This document shows, in pieces, positions 1 through 8,335 of a DNA stretch of 64,000 nucleotides. Made by a program: the position numbers and the translations under genes. The DNA is from Marinomonas algicola (GTDB lineage: Bacteria; Pseudomonadota; Gammaproteobacteria; Pseudomonadales; Marinomonadaceae). Position 1 is the first letter of the stretch. Every line of letters begins with the position of its first letter. Where the stretch lies: assembly GCF_014805825.1 (NCBI RefSeq), contig NZ_CP061941.1, positions 2,170,001-2,234,000 of the forward strand, in the 5' to 3' direction. The notes beneath the pieces are model-generated. The model was not told where the DNA came from, ran no database searches, and saw nothing but the letters and a program-made list of their open reading frames with translations.

Positions 1-326
1 AAATCGCTACTGCGGGACTCTATTGTGTTGGTATCTAAGTTCAAGCCCCCGAGATTCAGCGAGCCTTCACTACCATGGGAGATAAGATGAATGGCATCAA
101 AATCAGTATGCGTTGCAGCCCACAATGCCATTTGAGCGAGGCCGTCTTGAGTTGAGTCTAGTAGAACGACTCCCACTCCAGCATTCACTCCATCGATAAG
201 AGTTTGATAATCGCTGACATTATCTTCAATAAAGACCACTTCTTTTTTGTTCTTGTTTTGTGCTGGGTCTACTGCTTGAATTTTAGTCGGTGCTGTAACA
301 AAAGAAGATTGAGAAGTGATGCGCAT
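1..326 (-). CDS. N-terminus of a DUF4347-domain giant surface/adhesin-type protein (partial)
   Basis: This is an open frame that runs off the left edge. It starts at an ATG ending at 326, with GGAG seven bases upstream. The 108 visible residues contain the hallmark of the DUF4347 domain: a VVFIEDNVSDYQTL stretch, then VVLLDS, then DGLAQMA, then AIHLISHGSEGSLNLG. In known proteins this domain sits at the very N-terminus of very long, repeat-rich secreted proteins (cadherin/RTX/LapA-like adhesins) of marine bacteria. There is no classical signal peptide, which fits export by a type I system using a C-terminal signal. The C-terminal part, the repeats and the transporter lie outside the window, so size and role are inferred. 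Confidence 0.8.
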   Translation of the reverse strand, partial: MRITSQSSFVTAPTKIQAVDPAQNKNKKEVVFIEDNVSDYQTLIDGVNAGVGVVLLDSTQDGLAQMALWAATHTDFDAIHLISHGSEGSLNLGGLNLDTNTIESRSSD

Positions 327-837
327 ATGGGCTCCATGGTTTATAAGTATAAATAGTTAAAAAATTATCCCTTCATCACTGTTGGGGCTTGATTATCTAG
401 AGTTGAGTATACTGAAATAGTTCATGTAATTAACCACTTTAATAGATTGCGCTAGACTAAAAACCAAGATGTAAATCAATACCTCTTTCAGTTGCCACGA
501 TTATCTAGCTTGAAGAATTCATGTCAGCCTAAATCATATAAGTTAGTCAGTGATGACGATTTGTTGTCCACTAGAATAGATCATCCTAGAAAAAATGATG
601 TCTAGTTGTACTTTATTTTAGAGATGAAAACATCATAAATTGTTATCGAGACACACAAAACGTACATAGGGATAAACATGTCAGACTTGAGATCGACAAT
701 TTCGATGATAATTACCTCGACTGTAAAAATAAATTCCGACTTACACAATAAAGTTAGGTTACGCTTTTTTCAATATTGATCAGATTTTTTAAACTCATTC
801 CTATCTAATAAATAAACTCTTGACAAGGAACGCCATA
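327..837. other. 511-bp AT-rich intergenic region
   Basis: No coding frame, RNA gene or convincing terminator is seen here. It lies upstream of the DUF4347 gene (reading leftwards) and downstream of the binding-protein gene. It therefore probably holds the promoter and leader of the large surface-protein gene, but I could not pick a promoter with confidence. Confidence 0.4.
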
Positions 838-1569
838 CTAATTGGTAAATGAAGACAGAATTTCTTTATATCTCCCAGACGCTTTTAGCCTTCGTATTCC
901 ACGATCAAACGCGTCGGCAAGCTCTTGTCCGTCCTGAGTCTGTTTGGAGAATAATACATGCATACCACCCTCTTTTATCACTTTAGGATGCGTTGTAAAA
1001 AGGGTTGCTTCTTCAGGCGAAAACAGTGATTTGATAACTTCGTAGCCAACCAGAGACCCAGATGGATAAGCGTCAATTCTTCCTGCCATCAGCATTTTAA
1101 AGTTAAAACGCTCGTCAGTTGTTACAAAGACGTTTACACCATTTTCTTCGAGCAATGTAGTATCATAATAGCCTACCGTGCCTCCGACTTGGTAGGCCTT
1201 TAAGTCATCATATGTTTCCCACTGAAAATCTGTACTTTTCAAGTGAAAAAAAACTTGCTTCTCTCGAAATAGCGCCTCTTTAGAAAGGATAAATTGTTTT
1301 TCTCTTTGTTGCGTTTTATACCAAGGGAAAGTTCCGTCAACATTACCGAGATTAACGCTTGAGAACCCCCTTTTCCAAGGGTGGTATTCAAAGCGTACAG
1401 AGTATCCTTGATTATGAAATGATTCTTCTACAAGGACTTCAGCAAGGTACTCCTTTGTGTGATCCTCAGAAGTATAGGGCGGCCACTCCCCTATGTAAAA
1501 AGTAACTGTATTTTTTGCCATTAACGCTGACGGAATAAAAAACATCCATAAAAAAATCAAAGACTTCAT
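838..1569 (-). CDS. Periplasmic substrate-binding protein, SBP_bac_3 family
   Basis: The 243-residue protein has a signal peptide (residues 1-18, cleavage expected after the LMA of PSALMA). It then follows the pattern of family 3 solute-binding proteins: an early EWPPYTS segment, a GNVDGTFPWYKT...R segment, a VGGTVGYY segment in the second lobe, and a C-terminal helix (FDRGIRRLKASGRYKEI). Family members bind polar amino acids or related small molecules in the periplasm. No permease or ATPase lies beside it, so it may serve a distant ABC transporter or be an orphan sensor-type binding protein. It is divergent from the LysR gene, with a 211-bp gap. The ligand cannot be told from sequence. Confidence 0.75.
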   Translation of the reverse strand: MKSLIFLWMFFIPSALMAKNTVTFYIGEWPPYTSEDHTKEYLAEVLVEESFHNQGYSVRFEYHPWKRGFSSVNLGNVDGTFPWYKTQQREKQFILSKEALFREKQVFFHLKSTDFQWETYDDLKAYQVGGTVGYYDTTLLEENGVNVFVTTDERFNFKMLMAGRIDAYPSGSLVGYEVIKSLFSPEEATLFTTHPKVIKEGGMHVLFSKQTQDGQELADAFDRGIRRLKASGRYKEILSSFTN

Positions 1570-1780
1570 AAAACATTACTCCTGTTATTCATTCCATATT
1601 GGTAATCTGATGAATATTGGATAACCCCATGATTTTCACCATTCATTGCTTAAGATTAGTACGAAACGGGTAATTTAAAAAGCGCCATTTATTTACAGAG
1701 AAAGCTAAGTTAGGAATCTACATCATTGAAATTTGTTATACTGAAGGTTCAAATAATAGTGAATATCACAAAGGAACACG

Positions 1781-2731
1781 ATGGACTTTGCAAAACTATC
1801 TCGAGTAAACATTAACCTTTTAATTACCTTAAAAGCACTGTTAAAAGAACGGAGCGCCTCTCAGGCGGCGGATAGATTGAATTTAAGCCAATCCAGTATT
1901 AGTAAAAACTTATCTCAATTACGATATATTTTTAAAGACCCACTCTTCCATAGAACATCTCACGGCTTGACTCCGACGGCTTTTGCGCTCTCAATCGAAC
2001 CGAAGCTGTCTATCGCCATTGACGCTATTGAATCGCTTTTCACTCAAAGCCGATTCCTTTTAGCCGAATATAAAGGGACTTTTCGCCTTTCTATGCAAGA
2101 AAGTGCGTTTGAATTTATTACTGCGAAATTGTTAAATAACCTGCTTATTCATGCCCCTGGAGTACGTCTAGATACTTGGTTCAAAGATACCTTAAGTTTA
2201 GAACACCTCAATCAAGGGTTATTGGATTTTGTGATTCTTCCACATGATATCGGTCAAACACCGAACCTAGGTAATTATTTAAACAGCTATGAACTCTATC
2301 GAGATCATTTGGTCTGCTTAGTAAATGGTAAACACCCTGCTTTAATGCAAGCATGGAATCAAGAAAGTTACCTCAACTGTAGACACATACATGTAAGAGA
2401 CAATGAGTTAGGGACCCCAATATTCGACCAAACGCTCGCAAAACGAGGCTTGGAAAGAGACATTGCCGTACAAGTACCTGATTTTCATTCGGCATCAAGT
2501 TTGTGCAGTCAATCAGATTTGGTTTTTACCACATCGTCAACCTGGGCCGCATACAGCTGCAAAGTACGTGACCTTATTGAACTTCCCATGCCTCTTCCTA
2601 GTTCAGAGGTAGTTTACTCTCTTATTTGGCATCAACGAAGTGAATCAGATAAAGCTCATACTTGGCTTAAAGAACAAATTATACAAGCTGCGTATAAGCT
2701 TTCTCCGGAACAAGTAAGAGCGCTTAATTAA
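1781..2731 (+). CDS. LysR-family transcriptional regulator
   Basis: The 316-residue protein has an N-terminal winged helix-turn-helix (about residues 10-65, with SASQAADRLNLSQSSISKNLSQLR) and a C-terminal LysR effector-binding domain. The start ATG is preceded by AAAGGAA. A small palindrome, GTGAATATCAC, lies about 20 bases upstream. The gene is divergent from the binding-protein gene, and its 3' end overlaps the stop of the convergent dioxygenase gene by 8 bases. LysR regulators often control a divergent or adjacent gene, so either the binding protein or the dioxygenase/isomerase pair could be the target. The effector is unknown. Confidence 0.9.
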   Translation: MDFAKLSRVNINLLITLKALLKERSASQAADRLNLSQSSISKNLSQLRYIFKDPLFHRTSHGLTPTAFALSIEPKLSIAIDAIESLFTQSRFLLAEYKGTFRLSMQESAFEFITAKLLNNLLIHAPGVRLDTWFKDTLSLEHLNQGLLDFVILPHDIGQTPNLGNYLNSYELYRDHLVCLVNGKHPALMQAWNQESYLNCRHIHVRDNELGTPIFDQTLAKRGLERDIAVQVPDFHSASSLCSQSDLVFTTSSTWAAYSCKVRDLIELPMPLPSSEVVYSLIWHQRSESDKAHTWLKEQIIQAAYKLSPEQVRALN

Positions 2732-3560
2732 AGCCCCGTAAAGGTAAGTTAACAGACTGCAGCCAATTCTCTTTAGCATACTCTGTTGAGCCATCGGTAA
2801 CATGTAACGTATACGCTTGACGAGACTTATTAGAACGGTTTGGTGCGCTGTAGTGCGGTAGGTAGCCATGGAACACAATTAAACTACCAGCCTTTACTTC
2901 AACAGGTGTTCCACTGATTTCATTCGGCCAAGGCATATCATCTAATTTTTCCATGTTAGTCACATCACCGTCACGATTAAAACGTTCTCTTAACGGACCT
3001 TTGTGACCTTCATTTTCAACCCATAAACACCCATTTTCTAGAGTCGCATCCTCCATCGCAAACCAGAATGTCACCACACTTTGGGGGGTTGTATAGAAAA
3101 AGCTGGCATCTTGATGCCAATTGACTTCTCCACCAATTTTAGGCTGTTTAAAGATATACATCGACTGTCTAATTTGAGGTGTTGTCAGCCCTATTGCTTG
3201 AGCAATATCGCCCAGAACAGGTAAATGGCTAAAACGTTCAAAAACAGGGTCTAGTTCATGCAAAGCATGCCCAATTTTATTGATGCAAAGCTCACGTGCT
3301 TGATTTAATTCTCCTGTTTCACTAAAGGCTTCCTCTTCAAAAAAACATCTGATTTCTTCGGCTGAGTCTAGAAAGAAATCATTGCCCGTTCTATCATTAT
3401 CTTTTGTAGTAAAGATATGATCTTTGGAACCATCATCCCATTCTCTAATGATTTTATCCGCTCTAGCAATTACTTTGCCGATTTCATTGGCATCAAACAA
3501 CTCATCTAAAACTAAATACCCCGTTGAATGATATTGCTGAACTTGCTCTTTTGTTAACAT
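2724..3560 (-). CDS. Phytanoyl-CoA dioxygenase (PhyH) family Fe(II)/2-oxoglutarate oxygenase
   Basis: I take the start at the ATG ending at 3560 because AGAAGG precedes it. A longer frame to 3620 adds 20 residues without a good ribosome site. The 278-residue protein shows the metal triad of the family: H149 and D151 in NWHQDASFF, and H236 in the GYLPHYSAPNRS segment, with R247 placed to bind 2-oxoglutarate. Bacterial PhyH proteins hydroxylate varied small molecules, including osmolytes and secondary metabolites, so the substrate is open. The gene is divergent from a TIM-barrel isomerase gene, which suggests a shared pathway. Its stop overlaps that of the LysR gene. Confidence 0.8.
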   Translation of the reverse strand: MLTKEQVQQYHSTGYLVLDELFDANEIGKVIARADKIIREWDDGSKDHIFTTKDNDRTGNDFFLDSAEEIRCFFEEEAFSETGELNQARELCINKIGHALHELDPVFERFSHLPVLGDIAQAIGLTTPQIRQSMYIFKQPKIGGEVNWHQDASFFYTTPQSVVTFWFAMEDATLENGCLWVENEGHKGPLRERFNRDGDVTNMEKLDDMPWPNEISGTPVEVKAGSLIVFHGYLPHYSAPNRSNKSRQAYTLHVTDGSTEYAKENWLQSVNLPLRGFN

Positions 3561-3750
3561 ATAAAACCCTTCTGAAATAAAGCTATTGAACACATTAAGT
3601 TCAGATACTATAAATAACACCTTATCTTTCTCATAATGAATATTTATAAAAATATTTTTTCCAATAACGAATATCAGCTTGTATTAGGAAGTATCATGCG
3701 TATTCTTACCCCCAATTTTACTTACGTTATAAATAGTTTTAGAGGCTTAT

Positions 3751-4572
3751 ATGAAATTACACTTTCACAAATCATTCTGGGAAACGAACTGCCGTAATGA
3801 AGACGATTTAATTAGTCTAACAAGACAAGTGCATAAAGAAGGTTATCATGGCACTGAGTTATTTTTACCTTTTTACCCTCTTTCACCTGAGCTAACGCTT
3901 AACGTACATGAACGACTCGGTTTAGACATTATTGTTGGTGTTGCAACGCAAGGGGATACACCTACAGAACATTTAAAAAGCTATAAAGACCAACTAGACT
4001 ATGCTCGTAAGTTCAGCCCTAAACTGATCAATAGCCATACCGGAAGAGACATATTTAGTCTTGAGGAGAACCTGGCTCTTTATGATTTAGCAAGTGAGTT
4101 TCAATCTAAATATGGTATTACCATAGTGCATGAAACACATAGATTTAGACCTACGTTTAGTACTTTATCAACGGAAACTATTTTGCAATCGCGCATCAAG
4201 CTGCCATTAAACTTAGATGTTAGCCACTGGATGGTTGTTCATGAATCCGATTTAAGCGATCAAGTTGAAAGAGTGAATAGTATTTTAAACAATGTACATC
4301 ATATCCATGCTCGCGTGGGTTACGAAGAAGGCCCTCAAATAACGGATCCAAGCGACCCAATTTGGAAAGCACACTTGGAAAATCATACTCGCATTTGGCA
4401 ACAAGTCATTAATAATGCTAAACGAAACAATCAGCCCTCTTTTAGTATAACGCCAGAATTTGGACCCTTTCCTTACGCACATACAATGCCAAAAACACAG
4501 TCGCATCTAACGGATATTTGGCAGGCCAATTTATATATGAAAAATTATCTACAAAACAACTTAACCCTGTAA
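3751..4572 (+). CDS. Sugar-phosphate isomerase/epimerase-like TIM-barrel protein
   Basis: The 273-residue protein belongs to the xylose-isomerase-like / AP endonuclease 2 TIM-barrel superfamily. Candidate metal ligands are visible: E in IVHETH, D/H in LDVSHW, H in HIHARVGY and E in TPEFGP. These occupy the positions where IolE, hydroxypyruvate isomerase and tagatose epimerase relatives bind a divalent metal. AGAGG precedes the start. It is divergent from the PhyH-family gene (190 bp apart), hinting that a hydroxylated product is isomerised or degraded. The specific reaction is unknown. Confidence 0.75.
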   Translation: MKLHFHKSFWETNCRNEDDLISLTRQVHKEGYHGTELFLPFYPLSPELTLNVHERLGLDIIVGVATQGDTPTEHLKSYKDQLDYARKFSPKLINSHTGRDIFSLEENLALYDLASEFQSKYGITIVHETHRFRPTFSTLSTETILQSRIKLPLNLDVSHWMVVHESDLSDQVERVNSILNNVHHIHARVGYEEGPQITDPSDPIWKAHLENHTRIWQQVINNAKRNNQPSFSITPEFGPFPYAHTMPKTQSHLTDIWQANLYMKNYLQNNLTL

Positions 4573-4582
4573 AAAAATGGAT

Positions 4583-4630
4583 AACGACTCTGATCAAAAT
4601 CATGAAAATTTGAACCTAATCAGGGTCGTT
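4583..4630. terminator. Hairpin between convergent genes
   Basis: Arms AACGACTCTGAT (4583-4594) and ATCAGGGTCGTT (4619-4630) pair over 12 bases with one G-U pair and a 24-base loop. It lies between the isomerase stop and the end of the convergent membrane-protein gene. The U-tracts are poor, so it may be a weak bidirectional terminator. Confidence 0.45.
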
Positions 4631-4651
4631 AAAGAGTTTCTTAGAAAAATT

Positions 4652-4969
4652 CTAATGACTGGGTTTATCTAAATTCACTGATTTGAACAATTCATAAAGA
4701 CCATAAACAATCAATAACGCATACATTCCAGTGACAAAGTAATCCGTTCCTGACACACTAGAAAGAATGACATTTACCACTGCCCCCGTGGTAAATGCTA
4801 TCCATAAATATACGGTAAGGCGCGATACAATTAAAACAGACAATAAAAGAAAAGGAATGCCTACTAATAAAATAAAAAGCTGACCTATCATCACACCATT
4901 TACCGATGCAATCGTCATTGCAATAAACAAAATCCATTGGTCTGGCTCTTTAAACACTTGCCGTGACAT
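4652..4969 (-). CDS. Small integral membrane protein, unknown function
   Basis: The 105-residue protein is almost entirely hydrophobic after the first 10 residues. About three to four membrane segments can be drawn (roughly 11-30, 31-50, 52-70, 76-94), followed by a short charged tail. GTGAG lies eight bases before the ATG. I do not recognise a named family. It stands alone between a convergent and a divergent neighbour, so context gives no function. Confidence 0.6.
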   Translation of the reverse strand: MSRQVFKEPDQWILFIAMTIASVNGVMIGQLFILLVGIPFLLLSVLIVSRLTVYLWIAFTTGAVVNVILSSVSGTDYFVTGMYALLIVYGLYELFKSVNLDKPSH

Positions 4970-5244
4970 AATTTTCTCACTTAGTTCGTTAATCCAAAAT
5001 TAAAGTAGACTATTTTATCGATCCGTTTACTGAGGCTCAGTTTTTTGACTATCATCGCATAATAAAGTCGCACGGTATCGAACCTAAAGCTCTTTTTATC
5101 TTTATACAAGATCCAACCTTTGTCCAATTAAAACATCAACACGATTTCCGTCTAGATAAGAAAACAGAGCCAGACTAATTCTCTTTGAAGTGCTAGAATT
5201 GTTAGCAACGTCCATATACAGATTGTCATAAAATAGGATTTTCA

Positions 5245-5904
5245 ATGAAAAAGCGTACTTTACTAAAGGCGTCAACCATTGCATTCACTTTAGCACTAAC
5301 GACTGGTTGTCAAACGGCTTATTATTCAGCAATGGAATCCGTCGGTATCCACAAGCGAGATATTCTTGTAGATCGGGTGGAAGAGACGAAAGAGGCTCAA
5401 GAATCCTCTCAGGAAGAGTTTCAATCTGCCTTAGAAAGGCTTACCACCCTAGTAAACTTTAATGGCGGTGAATTGAAAGAGGTCTACAATCAACTTAATG
5501 ATGACTACCAGTCAAGCTTAGATGCGGCAAATGATGTCACAAATAACATCAATAAAGTAGAAAGTGTCGCTGAGGCTTTATTTGCAGAATGGACAGATGA
5601 ATTAGAGCTTTATAAAAATGCCTCTCTTAAACGTGAGAGCGCAAAGAAACTGGCATCAACAAAACGACAATTTATCCAATTACTTCGTTCAATGCGCAGC
5701 TCAGAAGAAAAAATGCAGCCCGTATTATCTTCATTGCAAGATAATGTTCTGTATTTAAAGCACAATCTTAATTCTCAAGCTGTAACAGCAATAAAGGGAG
5801 AGTTCTCAAGTTTAAAGAACGACATCCAAGTTCTATTGAATGATATGAATAAATCGATATCCGAATCAAATAAATTCATTGCTGAGATGCAGAAAAACGG
5901 ATGA
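5245..5904 (+). CDS. DUF2959-family lipoprotein
   Basis: The 219-residue protein has a lipoprotein signal peptide with the lipobox LTTGC (C22). The mature part is highly charged and helical with heptad-like spacing, and matches the DUF2959 family of proteobacterial lipoproteins (AYYSAMESVGIHKRDILVDRVEE near the N-terminus is typical). It probably sits in the outer membrane, facing the periplasm. Function is unknown. It is 59 bp upstream of a chemoreceptor on the same strand, but there is no evidence of a joint role. Confidence 0.8.
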   Translation: MKKRTLLKASTIAFTLALTTGCQTAYYSAMESVGIHKRDILVDRVEETKEAQESSQEEFQSALERLTTLVNFNGGELKEVYNQLNDDYQSSLDAANDVTNNINKVESVAEALFAEWTDELELYKNASLKRESAKKLASTKRQFIQLLRSMRSSEEKMQPVLSSLQDNVLYLKHNLNSQAVTAIKGEFSSLKNDIQVLLNDMNKSISESNKFIAEMQKNG

Positions 5905-5963
5905 GAGTATTTAAAATATCTACAAAGCCAGCATGTTAAAACTCGAATTACAGGGGCCCTCTT

Positions 5964-7601
5964 ATGACCAACGCTTTACGTAAAGTCTCAATCAATTATA
6001 GGCTGCTTAGTCTAGTCGTTTTCTTTTCTTTTGGCTTATTCGTCACCGGTTACTTTTCTCTCAGCATTAGTAAGCAAGCCATACTTGATGCAAAATACGC
6101 TCAAACAAAACATGTTGTTGAAACGGCCATGGGAGTCATTGAGCATTTCCATGAATTGGAAGAATCTGGAGCACTAAATAAGGAACAAGCTCAATATTAT
6201 GCGATGAATACCATTAAGGGTACACGTTATTCTGGCTCGGAATACTTTTGGATCAACGACTACAATGCAACCATGATTATGCATTCTGTAAATCCAGCCC
6301 TAGATGGTAAATATTTAAGAGACTTAGAAGATGCAAAAGGCAGAAAGTTTTTTGAAGAAATGGTGCGCATTGTTAAGAAAAGCAACGCTGGTTTTGTGGA
6401 GTATTTGTGGCCTAAAGCAAACAGCAAAGAGCCTATCGAAAAAATATCATATGTTAAAGGATTTAAGGAATGGGATTGGATTCTCGGATCAGGCATTTAC
6501 TTAGACGATGTAGATGAGCAATTTATGAGCAAAGCGATTGAAATGACCGCAATTAACTCAATCTTTGTTCTGGCTGGTTTGCTGATTTCTTATATCATAG
6601 TTGGATCAATTTTAAGGCCTCTCGGAGAAGTACAGACAGCCCTTCAAAATATTGCCGATGGTGACGGTGACCTAAGCAGACGCTTACCTGTCTCAGGTAA
6701 CGACAAAATCACAAAAATTGCCATTTCATACAATACGTTTATTGATCGCTTATCCAATACACTTTCAGAAGCCATCTTATTAAACAAAGAAGTTGAAGTA
6801 CAAAGTCAAAACCTCAAAGTAGTCTCTCACTCTACACAACAAATCACTCAAGAACGCGAAAGTATGTTTTTAGAAATGGAGAAAACCATTGAAGAAGTGG
6901 ACGGCTTTAAAGGGCAAGTGACCGAAAGCACACGATCTACTTTGTCTTCAGCCCAAGTCACAGTCGATAAAACAAATACTGGACAAGAATCTATTAAACA
7001 AACCGTTCAATCTCTTGACCACCTTTCCCATGAATTAGAATCAGGGTTAAAAACCGTTGTACAACTTGCCGAGCAGTCTCAAACAATTGGTTCTGTTCTT
7101 GATGTTATTAGTGCAATAGCGGAGCAAACCAACTTACTTGCGCTTAATGCCGCTATTGAAGCCGCACGTGCCGGTGAGCAAGGCCGCGGTTTCGCTGTTG
7201 TAGCGGATGAAGTTAGAGGGTTAGCAAGCCGAACTCAAGCGTCAACCGATGAAATTCAAGCAATGATTAGCAAACTCCAAAATGGGGCAAAACAAGCTGA
7301 AGAGCGTATCACAGAAAGCCATAAACAATCGCAAAAAACAACGGAGGAAATTGCTCTGACGACACAATACTTACAGGAAATAGCCGCTTCTGTTGAAGAC
7401 ATTACACAAGCCAGTAGCACAGTGTTAGAAAATGTGAACAGACAAAGCGATGCCGTTCAAAGACTCAACAACCTCAATCAAAAAGTAGCTGAATTATCAG
7501 GGAAAGTCAGTGCGCAGATCACTCAAAATAGTGACACCAGCGACGCGCTAGCAGAAACCTCAAAGCAGACGCAAAAAGTCATGTCCACTTTTAAACTCTA
7601 A
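5964..7601 (+). CDS. Methyl-accepting chemotaxis protein with a single Cache sensor domain
   Basis: The 545-residue protein has a membrane segment at about 13-35, a periplasmic single-Cache (sCache_2-like) domain at about 38-190 (YFWINDYNATMIMH, then WDWILGSGIYLDDVD), a second membrane segment at about 197-217, a HAMP linker, and a cytoplasmic coiled-coil signalling domain. The receptor tip is conserved (EQTNLLALNAAIEAARAGE, then GRGFAVVADEVRGLA). Such receptors detect small organic acids or similar ligands and signal through CheA/CheW to the flagellar motor. No methylation or CheR-docking pentapeptide is evident at the C-terminus. The ligand is unknown. Confidence 0.92.
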   Translation: MTNALRKVSINYRLLSLVVFFSFGLFVTGYFSLSISKQAILDAKYAQTKHVVETAMGVIEHFHELEESGALNKEQAQYYAMNTIKGTRYSGSEYFWINDYNATMIMHSVNPALDGKYLRDLEDAKGRKFFEEMVRIVKKSNAGFVEYLWPKANSKEPIEKISYVKGFKEWDWILGSGIYLDDVDEQFMSKAIEMTAINSIFVLAGLLISYIIVGSILRPLGEVQTALQNIADGDGDLSRRLPVSGNDKITKIAISYNTFIDRLSNTLSEAILLNKEVEVQSQNLKVVSHSTQQITQERESMFLEMEKTIEEVDGFKGQVTESTRSTLSSAQVTVDKTNTGQESIKQTVQSLDHLSHELESGLKTVVQLAEQSQTIGSVLDVISAIAEQTNLLALNAAIEAARAGEQGRGFAVVADEVRGLASRTQASTDEIQAMISKLQNGAKQAEERITESHKQSQKTTEEIALTTQYLQEIAASVEDITQASSTVLENVNRQSDAVQRLNNLNQKVAELSGKVSAQITQNSDTSDALAETSKQTQKVMSTFKL

Positions 7602-7634
7602 AAATAAAACTTATTTTGCAAGCTATCAAACGGC

Positions 7635-7675
7635 AAAACACATAAGTCAGCGTTCAAACTGGCTTATGTGTTTTT
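7635..7675. terminator. Bidirectional terminator between chemoreceptor and yjbR-like gene
   Basis: Arms at 7635-7650 and 7659-7674 pair over 16 bases with one G-U pair around an 8-base loop. They are flanked by A-run and T-run on either side, so the hairpin can end both convergent transcripts. Confidence 0.85.
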
Positions 7676-7681
7676 CATTAA

Positions 7682-8080
7682 TTAATGTTTTTTAATGTCA
7701 CCTTGATAAATAAGTGGCTTACCATATCGTACTTCTAACCCTTCTCTGATCGATTTTTTTAACCCTTTGACGACTAACGCATAGGAGTGATCAATCAAAC
7801 GTTCAAGTTCTCCCATTGGCAATTCACCGTCTAAAAAGATCGAATTCCAATGACGCTTATTCATATGATAAGCAGGAAAAACTTCTTCAAAAATGCCTCT
7901 TAATTCGATCGCGTGGTCTGGATTGCATTTCAAATTCACCAATGGGCGTCCTTGATAGCGACTCAATAAAGCAAACATTTTCCCTTGAACTTTAAACACC
8001 GCGATACTTTCATCAAATGGATAACACTCTTCCGCTTCAGGTTTGAACAACAAATACGACTTTACTATTTTAACGTCCAC
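7682..8080 (-). CDS. MmcQ/YjbR-family protein
   Basis: The 132-residue protein matches the MmcQ/YjbR family (CyaY-like fold). Visible hallmarks are KVQGKMFALLS in the first third, LKCNPDHAIELR in the middle, and HMNKRHWNSIFLDGELP followed by LIDHSYALVVKGL towards the end. Family members are described as DNA-binding on structural grounds, but no physiological role is established. It is a single gene convergent with the chemoreceptor. Confidence 0.85.
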   Translation of the reverse strand: MDVKIVKSYLLFKPEAEECYPFDESIAVFKVQGKMFALLSRYQGRPLVNLKCNPDHAIELRGIFEEVFPAYHMNKRHWNSIFLDGELPMGELERLIDHSYALVVKGLKKSIREGLEVRYGKPLIYQGDIKKH

Positions 8081-8335
8081 GCTGTTCCTCTCACATATAG
8101 AATGAAATGGCTGACCAGTGCCGTTTTACAGTTAACTTTTATCGTAACCATAAGCTTTAGCTTGATGTTATCGACTTACCTCAGTAAATTAATAGCAACA
8201 CTCTTAACATTTTTGCAAGGTTTCTTATACGATTTTAACCCAGCGAACAAAAATGCAACAACGACGTAAGCCAAGCAGAGCCCCTTCACTTGGATTAAAA
8301 TGCGCTCCATCAGTGGAAAGGCCATAAATACAAAG

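Noticed and set aside
2645..2878. 77-codon minus-strand frame
   Set aside because: Shadow of the LysR and PhyH genes in another frame.
3642..3657. ATGAATATTTATAAAA as a fourth island operator
   Set aside because: Only the left half-site matches; the right arm is lost, and it precedes unrelated genes.
7985..8269. 94-codon hydrophobic frame on the plus strand
   Set aside because: Its first half is antisense to the yjbR-like gene and it has no ribosome site.
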